A DNA stretch of 64,000 nucleotides from Triangularia verruculosa (taxonomy: Eukaryota > Ascomycota > Sordariomycetes > Sordariales > Podosporaceae), in NCBI GenBank assembly GCA_033296885.1, contig MU863943.1, forward strand, positions 124,001 through 188,000. The letters run 5' to 3'. A program made the translations under genes and the position numbers. A model generated the notes under the pieces. The model saw only the letters and a program-made list of their open reading frames with translations. It was not told the origin of the DNA and ran no database searches. Shown here piece after piece: positions 21,932 to 34,038 of the stretch (positions are counted from its first letter, which is position 1; the number at the start of each line of letters is the position of its first letter).

Positions 21932-24900
21932 ATGGCGGATTCCCACCAGGATCCCAAGGAGGGAGACCTCTCTTCGGGGCGCCGCAGAGCGTATGTATTC
22001 CCCTTCTCGTCTGCTCACTGCATCGTGAGAGCCGCAATTGCTCTCTCACAATCACCAACCTAACAATGTTATACAGACCAACAATTAATATCGACACGAC
22101 GGCCGTGAGCCCAAGTCCTGTCGCGAACGAGCCCGAGGTGGAAACCAATTCGCCAATATCACCCGGGACAACACCAGATCCATCAACAAGCTCTCACAAA
22201 CGGAGCCTCTCAGGAGAGAGCAGGCCAACAAGTCCTCACAATGTGTCAAACCAATTCGCTGCCTTCCGCGGCAGTGGACCAAATCAGGGGCTCCTCACCG
22301 TTCCTGGCGCGCCAAGACCTCGCCAAGATTCAGTAAACTCTGGCGACGATGCCCGCTCTATTACCTCATCAATTGGCGACACCACAGTAGCTGGAGGGTC
22401 AGTTTTGGGCGAGAAGGGCGGTCGTTCATTAAGCGGTGGTACAGACAACGACAGCATCAAGAATGACCCAAATGCCTTGAAGCCAGATCAGGGCAAGGAA
22501 GCTGATTTTCAGGTGAACGACAACCCGTTCGCCTATGCCCCTGGCCAGTTGAATAAGATGTTCGACCCCAAGAGCCTTGCTGCTTTCTACAGCCTGGGCG
22601 GTCTTGCCGGTATCGAGAAGGGGTTGCGCTCCAACCGGACAACGGGTCTCAGCACCGACGAGGCTGCTCTTCCTGGGCGCGTAACGTTTGAGGAGGCTAC
22701 GGCTCATGTCGGCTCTTCCAACAAGGCTGCGACTGAGGGGACGGACAGCCACGAGGCGGCTCCCGGCAGGCAAGACTCTGCTGATGCTTTCTCCTCCAGA
22801 AGGCGTGTTTTTAGCGACAACCGGCTCCCTGAGAAAAAGGGCAAGAATCTCCTGCAGTTGATGTGGATTACGTACAACGACAAAGTCTTGATCCTCTTGT
22901 CTGTTGCCGCAGTCGTTTCCTTGGCCATTGGCTTGTATCAGACATTCGGCCAGGCTCACGATGACCCTACGAACCCTGGTGTGGAATGGATCGAAGGTGT
23001 GGCCATTATCGCTGCTATCGCCATTGTGGTTATTGTTGGATCTTTGAACGACTATCAGAAGGAACGCCAATTCGCCAAGCTCAACAAGAAGAAGCAGGAT
23101 CGTGTTGTTCGTGCTGTTCGATCTGGAAAGACAATCGAGATCTCGGTTTTTGACGTCTTGGTTGGCGATGTTTTGCACCTGGAGCCTGGCGATTTGATTC
23201 CTGTCGACGGTGTTCTCATTGAGGGTTTCAATGTCAAGTGCGACGAGTCTCAGGCCACTGGTGAATCCGACATTATAAAGAAGCGTGCCGCCGATGAAGT
23301 CTTTGCTGCGATCGAGAACGGCGAGAGCCTGAAGAAGATGGACCCCTTTATCCAGTCTGGCGCCCGTGTCATGGAAGGTGTCGGCACATTCATGGTTACT
23401 TCGACCGGTATCTACTCCAGCTACGGCAAGACGCTCATGTCCCTCAACGACGACCCCGAGATCACGCCTCTTCAGTCCAAGCTCAATGTCATTGCCGAGT
23501 ATATTGCCAAGCTCGGTGGTGCCATCGCCCTGCTTCTGTTCCTGATTCTGTTTATCATCTTCCTGGTCAAGCTCCCCCGCCAATTCGCGTCGCTCAACTC
23601 TGCACAGAAGGGTCAGCAGTTTATCGACATCTTCATCATGGTTGTCACCATCGTGGTCGTCGCTATTCCCGAAGGCCTTCCGTTGGCTGTCACCCTGGCC
23701 CTTGCTTTCGCCACGACTCGCATGCTCAAGGACAACAACTTGGTTCGCCACCTCAAGGCCTGCGAAGTGATGGGTAATGCCACGACTATCTGCTCTGACA
23801 AGACCGGTACCTTGACTCAAAACAAGATGCAGGTCGTTGCTGGTACTATTGGCACAAGCCATCGCTTCGGCACTTCCACCATCCCTGGTGAGAGTCCCCA
23901 GAGTGAGAAGGAGGTCGAGGTTCAGGAAGCCGTCAAGGCGCTCAGCCCTGAGGCTAAAGATTTGTTGCTCAAGTCTATTGCGCTCAACTCTACTGCCTTT
24001 GAGGGTGACGTCGATGGCGAGCACACTTTCATTGGATCCAAGACCGAGACGGCCATGCTGATTCTTGCTCGCGAGCACCTTGCCATGGGCCCGGTTGCCG
24101 AGGAACGTGCCAACTCCAAGACTCTTCACCTCATTCCCTTCGACTCTGGACGCAAGTGCATGGGCATTGTGGTGCAGCTCGAGAACGGCAAGGCTCGCCT
24201 CTACGTCAAGGGCGCTTCTGAGATTATGTTGGAGAAGTGCACCCAGATCATCCGTGACCCCTCTCAAGGTCTGGCCTCTTCTACCCTCCACGAGGAGAAC
24301 CGCGACACCATCAAGCGTCTGATTGAGACATATGCCCGCAACTCGCTCCGGACCATTGGCTTGATCTACCGGGACTTTGAGAAATGGCCTCCCAAGCCCT
24401 CGCGCCGCGTCGATGCCGAGAAGGATGAGATTGTCTTTGAGGATATTTGCCGCAACATGGTCTTTGTCGGCATGGTTGGCATCAAGGATCCTCTGCGCCC
24501 CGGTGTTCCCGAGGCTGTTAGAGACTGCCAGCGCGCTGGTGTTGTTGTGCGCATGGTTACTGGTGACAACAGGTTGACTGCCGAGGCCATTGCGCGGGAT
24601 TGCGGAATTCTCCAACCCAACAGCGTTGTTCTCGAAGGTCCCGAGTTCCGGAACATGACCAAGGCCCAGCAAGATGAGATCATTCCCCGCCTCCACGTTC
24701 TCGCACGGTCCAGTCCCGAGGACAAGCGTATTTTGGTCAAGCGGTTGAAGGACAAGGGCGAGACCGTTGCCGTTACCGGCGATGGCACCAACGACGCCCC
24801 GGCGCTCAAGACGGCCGACATTGGCTTCTCGATGGGTATCGCCGGTACTGAGGTCGCCAAGGAGGCTTCCGCCATCATTCTCATGGACGACAACTTCAAT

Positions 24901-26304
24901 TCGATTGTCAAGGCTTTGAAGTGGGGTCGTGCCGTCAACGACGCCGTCAAGCGTTTCCTCCAGTTCCAGCTCACCGTCAACGTTACCGCCGTCGTTCTCA
25001 CTTTCGTTTCTGCCATCTACTCTGCCGTTACTCAGTCCCACCCTGAGGAGAAGGCTACCGCCGTGCTCACGGCCGTTCAGCTTCTCTGGGTCAACCTTAT
25101 CATGGACACTCTTGCCGCCTTGGCTTTGGCTACTGATCCACCTCAGGACAGCGTACTCAACCGCAAGCCTGAGCGCAAGGGTTCTTCAATCATTTCGCCT
25201 ACCATGTGGAAAATGATTCTCGGCCAGGCTGTGTTCCAGTTGCTCATCTGCTTCTTGCTCTACTTTGGAAAGTCTGCGGTGTTCCCTGGCCCTGAGATAA
25301 TTCCCGATAGCCAGATCAACACCTTGGTCTTCAACACGTTTGTCTGGATGCAGATTTTCAACCAATGGAAGTAAGTGCATATTGCCTCTCCTGACTATAG
25401 TTCATATGACGGCTTACTAACAATTCCTAGCAACCGCCGGTTGGACAACCAATTCAACATCTTTGAGGGCATTACCAAGAACTGGCTGTTTATCGGTATC
25501 AGCGCCGTTATGTGTGGTGGTCAGGTCCTTATTGTCATGGTTGGTGGCGACGCTTTCCGCATTGCCCCAGAAGGTCAGTCACCAACCATGTGGGCGACCG
25601 CCATCGTCCTCGGCCTCCTCTCCATCCCCGTCGGTGTCATCATTCGCCTCATTCCCGACGAAATCATCGTTGCCCTTGTCCCCGGCGTCTTCAAGCGCAG
25701 CAACAACCCCAAGGTCCCCGGCATCAACGTCTCCGACGACGAGGAGCGCTTCACCGCTTATCCCGCCCCTCTCGCCGACATCCGTGAGGAGCTTGCCTGG
25801 CTCAAGCGCGTCAAGGGCGGCCGTCTCAACAACCTCAAGTTCGCCATGAAGCACCCCCGCGAAACCTTCCTCAACCGCAGCCCCGTCCCCAGCAGGGAGC
25901 ACTCCCGCTCCAACTCGATCCACCGCCTCCCCCAGACTCCGGTCCGCGAGGATAGCTACGGCTCTACCGCCCCGACCCCGGAGTCCCGCCGCCGCAGCAG
26001 AAGCAACCGCTCCCGCTCCAACAGTGTCCTCGGCGCCGCCACTGTGATGACAGGCATCGTCGCAGGTTCCATCGCCGCGGGGTGGTCGCCGATTGAAAAG
26101 CGGGGTGATTCTGACTTTGGGCAATTCCCCCCGAAGCCATCTCCCCTGGGTCAGGAGGGCAGTGGGCTGGGGGATGAGCAACGGCCAATGACAGAGGAGC
26201 CTCAAGAGATCAATGAGGCTGCTGGTGGTGGGTCGTCGGGTACTCAGGACGTTCCGATTATCAACATCCCGAAGCCAAAGTCACCTGCCACTCCTACTCC
26301 TTGA
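21932..26304 (+). CDS. PMC1: P-type Ca2+-ATPase, PMCA/vacuolar Pmc1 type
   Basis: Three exons (21932-21990, 22077-25370, 25431-26304) encode about 1408 aa. Introns of 86 and 60 nt have GTATGT/CTAAC/ACAG and GTAAGT/ACTAAC/CTAG signals, and all junctions keep frame. The protein pumps cytosolic Ca2+ into the vacuole or out of the cell. P-type landmarks are the TGES actuator loop, PEGLP in TM4, the phosphorylation site DKTGTLTQNKMQ (Asp594), KGASE in the nucleotide-binding domain, and MVTGDN and TGDGTNDAPALK in the hinge. A C-terminal Ca2+-ATPase cation-transporter domain has LLWVNLIMDTLAALALATD and the late FNTFVWMQIFNQWNNRR. The ~230-residue N-terminal and ~180-residue C-terminal tails are Ser/Arg/Pro-rich. 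The first short exon (MADSHQDPKEG...) supplies the start; beginning at the second-exon ATG would place the start inside the intron. Neurospora nca-2 is the likely orthologue group. Confidence 0.93.
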
Positions 26305-27700
26305 TCGGAGGATGAAAAAAACATACAACAACAGATAAATGTATTATTAATACCTGTGTGTGTCAGCGTGTGCGTGTGTGTGTATAACATGGACAAGATC
26401 ACAGCAGTGTTTAGCTGAGGTTTACAGAAGAATAGCATAGCAGCATAGCACGCGCGTGTGCGTGCCTGACAAGCCTGGCTGGCTGGCTATTTCGTTTTTT
26501 TCCGTTCAATCGTTAATATTTTCTTATCTTGGTTTCTTCGGTGGCGGTTCAAGTCACGGCGTTGCAACGGTGGTTCATGTCTTGTACGGTTTTCCTGTTC
26601 TCGTCTTTAATATATCATGGGGCGTTTTTTTTTTCTTTCTTAAAGAAAAACACTTTACGTTTGTGTTGGGAAGCGCGATCGATGTTAAAGTCATAGAATG
26701 AAATTCGGCGTTTATTGTTGTTGTTGTCATTCGTTTTAGAACAGAAGAGAGAGATAAGATACTACATGAGTTTGGTTGATACCTAGCTAGCGGGGGGAAA
26801 AAACAGGAAGCTTTGTGGTTGGCTGCGATGGGGGGTGGTGGTGGATGGGGGATGAGTAGAAATAAAAATGGGATATTCATGTGTGACAGGAGCTTGGGCT
26901 TACTCTTGATGTGTGTGTGTGTGTGTTTGTTGTGATATCTACCGATTGCTGAGACCACGACCCAATGCCCATTATCGTGTCTCTTGATCAGGTCTGTAGT
27001 TGTGATGACCGTCTTTACTAGCAGGAACGTCACAACATCAATGCGAACCAAGAATTACAGAACAATAATCTAACATTATCTAAACGACCTTCCCTTCCTT
27101 TCCCCATTACATAAAAAAAATAGGTGGGGGAAAAAGGAAGGAAAGAGGATAAACTAAAAAAGATAAAATAAAAACGCTCCTGTACAAAGAACTAAACAAA
27201 GATAAACTAAAAGTTGCTGTTGTTTGTTGTTGTTGTTGATACGACAAGAAGAAGAAAAAAAAGAACCCGGGTATCAATCATATCCCTCTACTTTTTTGTT
27301 TTCTTGCGTGTCGAAAATGGAAAAAAAAAAAACAGACCTCCCTCCGACTGCTGTGATATGTTGCCGGTGTGAGTCAAAACCCCCAACCTCCTTCTTCAGT
27401 CCTGTTCGTGTTCGTACATCCAACTCTACAACTGCAGATAGGCCCGCTGTTAGGGCAAAGATGGATAACCTGATCGTCAGGTCAAAGATAAACAGCCTGG
27501 TCATCAGGTCAAAGATAGACAACCTGACCAACCGTCCATGTGGTCAAAGACAAGTAACCATCCACCCGTCCATCCTCCCTCAGATGAACAATTCCATCCC
27601 GAAAACAATCATCAACTCCAACCATGCATATCCCCTTCTTCCCTCTCGTCCGACACCCGTTTTGACATCATCTCTCGACGGTTTTAACCCCCTCAAACTC
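26305..27700. other. Convergent 3' flanks with simple repeats
   Basis: The region between the stop codons of the Ca2+-ATPase and the sirtuin gene has no supported gene. It holds GT runs at 26355-26383 and 26911-26926, an A/T-rich stretch around 27110-27200, and a 27-bp tandem repeat listed separately. Confidence 0.6.
27453..27533. repeat. 27-bp tandem repeat, three units
   Basis: Units at 27453-27479, 27480-27506 and 27507-27533 share the core GTCAAAGATAGACAACCTG with a few substitutions each. The array lies about 170-250 bp past the sirtuin stop codon, probably in its 3' UTR. Confidence 0.85.
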
Positions 27701-29629
27701 TTACTCCTTCCTCCCACCCTTCCCCTTCCCCTTCCCACCATTCTTCCTCACCCCATTCCCATTCCCATCCTCTTTCTCTTTATCCCCCCCCTCCTTAACC
27801 TCCCTCAACATCCACCTACTCCCCCACCCCTCCACCCTCTCCACCTCCACCCTCTGCCCCCTCGGCACCATCTCATGCTCCAACCCCCACCCCGCCCTCC
27901 TGCACAGCTCCGCCACCACCACATCACAATCCCCCAGCAAGTCAACATCAAAATTATTATGCCCCACCGGCTCCCGACTAATATAAATCTGCGGGATATG
28001 GCTCGGCAGAAACGGCACCACCTCGCTCACCGGCGCAACCTTCAGGGAAGTCCCAATCACAATCACCAAGTCGACCCTGTCCACATCATACTGCGTCAGC
28101 CTCCTCCCAAACTCCTCCGGCAGCGGCTCGCCAAAGAAGATAATATCCGGCTTCATCACGCCCGCCGCCTTGTCGCTCGAAGAAGAGACAAGATCGAATT
28201 CCGAGTCCGAGTTGCTATCCCTGTCAAAATCCTGACCCGTCGCTCTCCTGCGCTTGTTCTGACTGCTGTTGATCGTCTTCCTCTTCTTGGACTGCGACCG
28301 AGAAGACGAAGAACTAGCTAGCGTAGGACAGACTTTACACCTCGGGATCCTCCCCGCTTTGATCTCGGCAAAGATGCTTTCCCCAATCACCTTCCCCCCG
28401 CACTTGACGCACGACGCGGTAGCAAAGCTCCCGTGGCATTGAATCAGCTTGTCAGGACTAATCCCGGCTTTGCTCTCGAGGTTGTCAATATTCTGCGTGT
28501 AATTCGTCAACAGCTTCCCCCGGTCGTCCAGCATGCGGATGAACTGATGGGTGGGGGTCCAGCGGTTCTCGCTCGGGAGGATGTCCTTGGCGACAGAGTA
28601 AAAAATGCTCGGGTCTTGCTTAAAGACCGCGAGATCAAACACCTCCTGCGGGTCGTTCAGTCCCAGGTGGGCGAGCTTGCTGTACAGACCGGTGCCGGCG
28701 GAGCGGAAGTCGGGGATGCCGAGAGAAGTCGAAATGCCCGCGCCGGTGATGACGATGATGTTGGATTTCTCCTTCAGAAGCGCGACGGCGTCGTCGACGG
28801 TGTTGTACCGTGTCAGCTTGGCGCGCTTCTTCAGCTCCCTGGTGAGCGCGTAACTCAGCAGGGAATAATAGGCCTCATCATCTTCGCCTTCCAAAAAGGC
28901 GGGTGGGCGGCAGCCGAAGGCTGTGAGGAGCTTCTTCGCCGTGATGCGGCCGGCTTCAACTGTGCGCTCGACAAAGATCTCTGGGCCGAGATTGCGGAGC
29001 ATCTGGCGGAGCTGGACTGCCTCTTCCGGGGTGCAGGCATCGGCGTCTGAATCTGAGTCAACATCTTGATCGTCTTCGCTGGAGGTTTCCTCTTGGTCTT
29101 CGTCATCATCTTCATCATCATCATCATCATCTTGGACCTCGGGAATCGATGTCTCCTCAGCCTTGGGGGATGATGCTGTTTCCTTGGGGGATGCAACTGG
29201 GGCAGGGGTTGACGAACCGTCGGTGAAGAACCTATCTTCATTCACATCGCCTATTATGTCGTTGAGAATGGAATCAGTCTCCCACGAGTCGCCCAGATCT
29301 TGAACGCGCTCCTCGAGCTCCGTCAGGCCACTGCCATTGGCGGCGTTTTTGTTGCTGGTGCTCTTCTTGACGCCGCCATTGCCGTTCTGGTGATGAGAGG
29401 GCGACTGGCGGCGGGGGATGACGGGGTCGCTGTCCAAGTCGACGAAAGCTCTCTTTTCATCGTAGTCGACAACATTTCTGACACGAGTGCTCGACTTTCT
29501 AGCATTCTCGGTGGCGCCGTTGGAATTGCCGTTGGCGGTGGTCGGCGACTTGGGGGACTTGCTACGACCCTTTGTGGCCTTCTTTTTCTGACCGCTATCT
29601 GGCAGGGTTGAGCGACTTGTAGCTTCCAT
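27701..29629 (-). CDS. SIR2: SIR2-family NAD+-dependent histone deacetylase (Sir2/Hst1 class)
   Basis: This intronless gene encodes 642 aa. It removes acetyl groups from histones with NAD+ and acts in silencing. The N-terminus is Ser/Lys-rich, then a strongly acidic patch (~166-200) precedes the fungal Sir2 N-terminal helices (PEEAVQLRQMLRNLGPEIFVERTV). The catalytic core has GAGISTSLGIPDFRS (296-310), TQNID (378-382), the catalytic His of CHG (H399) and a zinc site formed by C407/C410 and C431/C434. A Ser/Lys/Arg-rich insert with a basic KKRK cluster interrupts the core just after the zinc site. The core resumes with KPDIIFFGEPLPEEF, VIVIGTSLKVAPVSEVV and ending GDCDVVVAELC. The C-terminal Gly/Lys tail is low complexity. 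The start is the first Met, with a typical basic leader. Confidence 0.92.
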   Translation of the reverse strand: MEATSRSTLPDSGQKKKATKGRSKSPKSPTTANGNSNGATENARKSSTRVRNVVDYDEKRAFVDLDSDPVIPRRQSPSHHQNGNGGVKKSTSNKNAANGSGLTELEERVQDLGDSWETDSILNDIIGDVNEDRFFTDGSSTPAPVASPKETASSPKAEETSIPEVQDDDDDDEDDDEDQEETSSEDDQDVDSDSDADACTPEEAVQLRQMLRNLGPEIFVERTVEAGRITAKKLLTAFGCRPPAFLEGEDDEAYYSLLSYALTRELKKRAKLTRYNTVDDAVALLKEKSNIIVITGAGISTSLGIPDFRSAGTGLYSKLAHLGLNDPQEVFDLAVFKQDPSIFYSVAKDILPSENRWTPTHQFIRMLDDRGKLLTNYTQNIDNLESKAGISPDKLIQCHGSFATASCVKCGGKVIGESIFAEIKAGRIPRCKVCPTLASSSSSRSQSKKRKTINSSQNKRRRATGQDFDRDSNSDSEFDLVSSSSDKAAGVMKPDIIFFGEPLPEEFGRRLTQYDVDRVDLVIVIGTSLKVAPVSEVVPFLPSHIPQIYISREPVGHNNFDVDLLGDCDVVVAELCRRAGWGLEHEMVPRGQRVEVERVEGWGSRWMLREVKEGGDKEKEDGNGNGVRKNGGKGKGKGGRKE

Positions 29630-30681
29630 GTTTTGGATGCGATGAAAGTAGCTCGAGATGGGTAGGCGTTGTTGTTCTGACGGTGAAAAAAAAAGAAAAA
29701 CAGGAACAGTCGAAACAGTGACAAAAAAAAGGTAAAAGCGGGAGATGGGGAGTTTAAAAGAGGAAATGCAACAACATGTGTGCAGCCAGGCAACCGTGGC
29801 GACGATTAGGTGGTAGGGTGTAGTCTGTCGTCAAAGAAAGACGAGGGTTGGCAGGACACAGGGGATTTCGTTGTTGTGAATGAGATGCGTCAGAAAAATT
29901 GTCGACGCGGCTGATGTTGTTGTTACAGAAAGTGAGTTCTGCCCGAGTGTGATGAAAATGGGAAGAAGAGACAACAAGTCGACGAAGCTAGGGAGTTGAG
30001 ATGTGGGGCAAGATGTCGTCGATGCGATCGCAGTGAAATAAGTGCGTGGCAATCGAATTGGTCGATAAGAAGCCAGGAAAGGACAGGGAACCTCTATTTT
30101 GCAAGTCGCGCGAAAAGTGTGTCAGTCGGGAAGAGAGTGGGTTGTTGACGGCAATGCCGGATTTCGAGGTGGCCTGACCGGCGAGAAGGGAGCGAGCGAG
30201 CAAAAATAAGAGTCGATCTATTCTTATGCCCCAAGCAAACTCGAACCAAGCGTTGCAGTGCCGCTGCCGGGAGTACGGGAGTGAGTGGTTCGGCTCTCAA
30301 AAAGACAACAGTTAAAAGTCGCGTTACAGCTCTCCCAAATCACTCAAAATTAAAAGAGACAGTGAGACAGACAGGAAAGAAGAGATAGGGATCACCTGCA
30401 AGGAGAGCTTCAGAAAGCAACGCACGAGCCAAGCGACACAGGGGCCCATACTGTTGATGTCACTCACAGCTTGCAAATCCCTAACAAGCCACCACCTGAT
30501 GACGTTTACGGGAATGGAGAGTGTCGTTCTGTACTTGAGAGAGAATCTGTTCTATTTTTGCATAGAAAAGCTGCTTAGATGGCATTTCAGGTACTATTGC
30601 ACACTTCTTACATCTCCAACAGCCATGGTTCAAAGATTCGCTATGGGTATAAAAGATAATTAACTACGCCCCTAGAATGAG
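29630..30681. other. Intergenic, no supported gene
   Basis: This is the promoter of the sirtuin gene and the 3' flank of the SCY1-like gene. Only short frames without features are seen. Confidence 0.6.
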
Positions 30682-33600
30682 CTACAACAAGCTTTCATAC
30701 TTGTCCAGCCCGCCTTTGGGCTGTTGTTGAGGGGGTTTCTGTTGCTGTGCCATGCCTCCCAAGTTCCCCATCATACTGTTCATGCTCATATTACCGGCGG
30801 TATTATTCATCCCCGCACCCATTCCAGCACCCATTCCCATGCCTGTTTTGTTGGCCCCAAGGGATGCTAGGCTACTCATATTGTTCATCCCGCCCAGTCC
30901 TGAAGTGGATGAGCCTGGAGGCTTGGGTAGGCTAAGGCCCGTATTTGCCGAACTAGCACCAGGTGCACCAGGTGGCGGTGGCAAGGCAAAAGAAGAGGAG
31001 CTAGAAGGCTGTGGACGCTGCTGCTGCTGGTTCAAGCTGAGAGAGCTGAAGGCCGATGTCAAAGGCTGGGAAGCCCAGATATTGGAGTTGGGCTGAGTGG
31101 TAGATGCCCATGGGCTGGCAGCGGGCTGCGAGGTGGCAGAGGGGGCACCCCATGGGTTAGAAGTGGGTTGAGAGGTGCTTGCCCATATGTTGCTGGGCGT
31201 CGTCGCGCTGCCAGCGCTCGACCAGTTGACTGAAGCCGACTGCGGCGATATTGGATTCGATTGCGGTTGTAGTGGCTGCGAGAACTGGGTGGTTGTTGGC
31301 GCCATGGGTTGAATGGCCGCAAGATCTGGTGTTACCGTTCTGAAGCCGCCAGTCTGGGCTTTGAGGTGTGATGTGGTGGTTGGTGATGCTACTGGCGGCG
31401 TAGACCAGGAAAATGTCGCTGTAGGCGTGGACTTTCGCACACTTGAAGACGCAGATGCCACCGATGGTCTTGTTTCCCAGCCTGAATCCAGGGCATTGGT
31501 CGTCGTGGTTGTCCTGCCCTTGACTAAGGCCTCGAAGTCGGTCTCCGAAGTTCCGTTGGCTTCAAGGGATGATCCGGAGATCGCGCCGAATGACATGAAA
31601 TCGTCCTTGAGCCCGGGTGATGTGACCGCACCGCCCGCGAGTTCTTGAAGCTTTTTCGTCTGTTCATCCTCGACCCTGGTCGAGAGAGTTTTGACGAGAT
31701 CCATAAAGGCCTGGAATTCCCGCAAATTGAGCTGCGGGTTCAGAGACATGCTCCAAAGTAGGGGAAGTAATTCCAACGCAACAAAATCTCCATCAGCCAC
31801 TCTGCCCACCACTTTCAGGACGTTCAAGGCAGCCGTCATGACGGCGGGCTCCCTTGTCTTGATGGCCTTGATGAGGGGTACGATCTTCTCTTGCATGGTG
31901 AACTTATCCAGGGCGGTAGACGAAGTGGCCTTCTTTTGTTCGGTTGCAAGGCCGTCCAAGCCATCGTCACTGTGGGGATCATTCGAACCGCCACAAAGCG
32001 TAACGAAGGCTTCCAGGCCACGGACCTTGATGGCCAAGCTATTGGTTTTACTGAAGATGGTGGCGATGACTGGGAAAAGCTCTCCTTTGATGGTACTAAA
32101 GTCCAGGACAGGCAAGACCACAGGCAGGCTGGTAAGGGCCGCGTTGATCAGAGAGGGAGTTGGTGACTCCAGGGCCGTGTAGAAGATAGGCAGGATGTCT
32201 ACAAAAATCATTAGTTAGGGTCTTAAGATAATGAGGAGGTATTCGATGGTGGAAATGTGTAAAGTATGAAGTAGGGCATTTAAAATCATGATCAAGGGGT
32301 CAGAAGGTATTCGTGAGGCATCTCAAGATAGTGAAAAGCGTGTAAGTGTAAAAATAAAGCACTTGAGAGAATGATTAACTGTCCAAAGATACCGCCATGT
32401 GTTTGAAGATAGGAATAAGGAGTTGAGGGATCGAGACAAGGAGTTCGAAGATAGGGGGGTATAAATGTAAAGAGAACCATATCGGAGACAGAAAAAAGGG
32501 GTATGAATACAACAACGAGGCGTTGGAAGATAGCACAAGACGTCCAGAGATAGCGAAGAGGTGTCTGAAAATGGAAATAATGCATGCTTACCATCCTTGA
32601 ACTCCTTTCCATTGCAATTGCTCGCAATGATGGATAGTTGCTCAATCACAATCATCAAGCCAGCGTCGCGGTTAGCGTCCTTTTCTTGTGGCTGCTTGGC
32701 GTTTGTGACAAAGATCTCCTTCAGCTTTGGCCGAACTTTATCGTTGAACGCCCTTCTGCCTGCAGGAAGGAGACCGATGATCTTGAAAACGTTGTGCAAG
32801 ATCAGTGAAATAAGCTCCTTATCCTTCAACTCCTCGAGCAAGGCCGGGAGAAGCTTCTTTTCCATGACCGATTTTGGAAAATTGGGGAGAACCTTGATCA
32901 GTCCACGGAGAAATTGTTGCTTTTCATTGGGTGTCTTGGCTGGAAAGCCCTCGAGGAAGCGAATGGTAGAAATGAGGACGTTGTTGAAGTACTCGCTCTC
33001 CTGGAATTCCTTGGCTGTCATGCGCTGGGCTGGACGGCGCGTAAGAAGTCGGGGTAGGACATGCTGGGCGAGCTCTTTGGGTAGTGGCCGAGAAGAGAGG
33101 TAGTTGTTGGTGGCAGTTGGGACACTTTGGGACGACTGGAACACTCTCTTGTATGCTGATATACTGGTGTTGCATTCAATAGGAGACCGATGTGGGGAGT
33201 TATAGAGGGCGATACAGAGAAGACCCAGAGAAAACATGTCGGCAAACGTGGTCAAATTATTATCCAGGACAAAGTCTGGCGAGGTGTAATCCAGGTTCAA
33301 CTGCACCGTCTTTGGTAGCCTGGGGTCCGGGTTCAAGACCTCGCCCAGTATGATCGGTTGAATGGAGGTAGGAATCGTCGAAGGCTCCGGAGGGCTGCAA
33401 AACGACAGGCCGCTGAGCTTCCAATCCGATTTAGCGTTGATCAGGATGGCATCTGGTGTCAAGTTTCCATGTACCAGTCCCGCGTTGTCATGCAAGAATT
33501 CCAACGCCTTGCTCACTTGCAGCAAGCCCTTTTGAATCTCCAACTCGTCGATTTCGAGCTCTCGTCGCCGTCGTGTGCCGTTGGCGTCTTCGGTGATATA

Positions 33601-34038
33601 TCGGCTCGACCGGCCGCCGAACCCCCCGCCTCGTTCCTGATCGTCCTTCTCTTGCAACAGGCCCGAAAGCGAAGCCGTCACAGGCTCAGCTACAAACTGT
33701 AGCCCTCCTCCCCTTGTTTCTTCGACCGGCTCGACCAATTCTAGGACCCCCGGGTGTCGTAGCCTAGCCAGGGACGATGCTTCCTTTTTCAGCCTCTCGA
33801 CCACTTCCTCAACCACCTTCTTGTGCGCTGTGGCCGATTGTCTTCCCCCCAGTCCATTATTGCCTGTGTCGAGGGTTTTCTTATCGAATACAAAGACGGA
33901 ATATTCCTTTCCGGTGGCCTTTTGCTTGGCCGAATAGATCTTCCATGGGCCGGCCGTAGCCGTCAAAGTCGAGGAGATCTGGTACTTGGAGTTGATATTG
34001 CTGGATGCGCCTATCGATTTTAAGGCGTTGGCGAACAT
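30682..34038 (-). CDS. SCY1: SCY1-like (SCYL) pseudokinase with HEAT repeats
   Basis: Two exons (34038-32592 and 32198-30682) encode about 987 aa. Family members act in clathrin and endosome/Golgi traffic. The N-terminal kinase-like domain has lost catalytic motifs: the HRD loop reads LVHGNLTPDAILI, and the DFG position reads KLSGLSF. Later, the segment LDYTSPDFVLDNNLTTFADMFSLGLL matches the activation-to-F-helix region. HEAT-type helices follow (from ~380 to ~650). The C-terminal 300 residues are Ser/Thr/Pro/Gln-rich with repeated NxWAS-type motifs (NIWAST, NPWGAP, SPWAST, NIWASQ) and a Gly/Met/Asn tail. The 393-nt intron (donor GTAAGC, branch CTAAC, acceptor TGTAG) joins as KD-D-ILPIF; it is unusually long and repetitive. 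Confidence 0.9.
32220..32585. repeat. Degenerate repeats inside the SCYL intron
   Basis: A core AAGATA(G) recurs at 32225, 32325, 32386, 32406, 32448, 32527 and (as AGAGATAG) 32547. The copies sit in related contexts rich in GAAG, GGAGTT and GAGG. They occupy most of the intron and lie in purine-rich sequence on the plus strand. Confidence 0.55.

Noticed and set aside
22429..25041. An 870-codon open frame on the minus strand
   Set aside because: It lies exactly opposite the Ca2+-ATPase exon and exists because of that gene's codon usage. Its composition matches an antisense shadow and it has no known domain.
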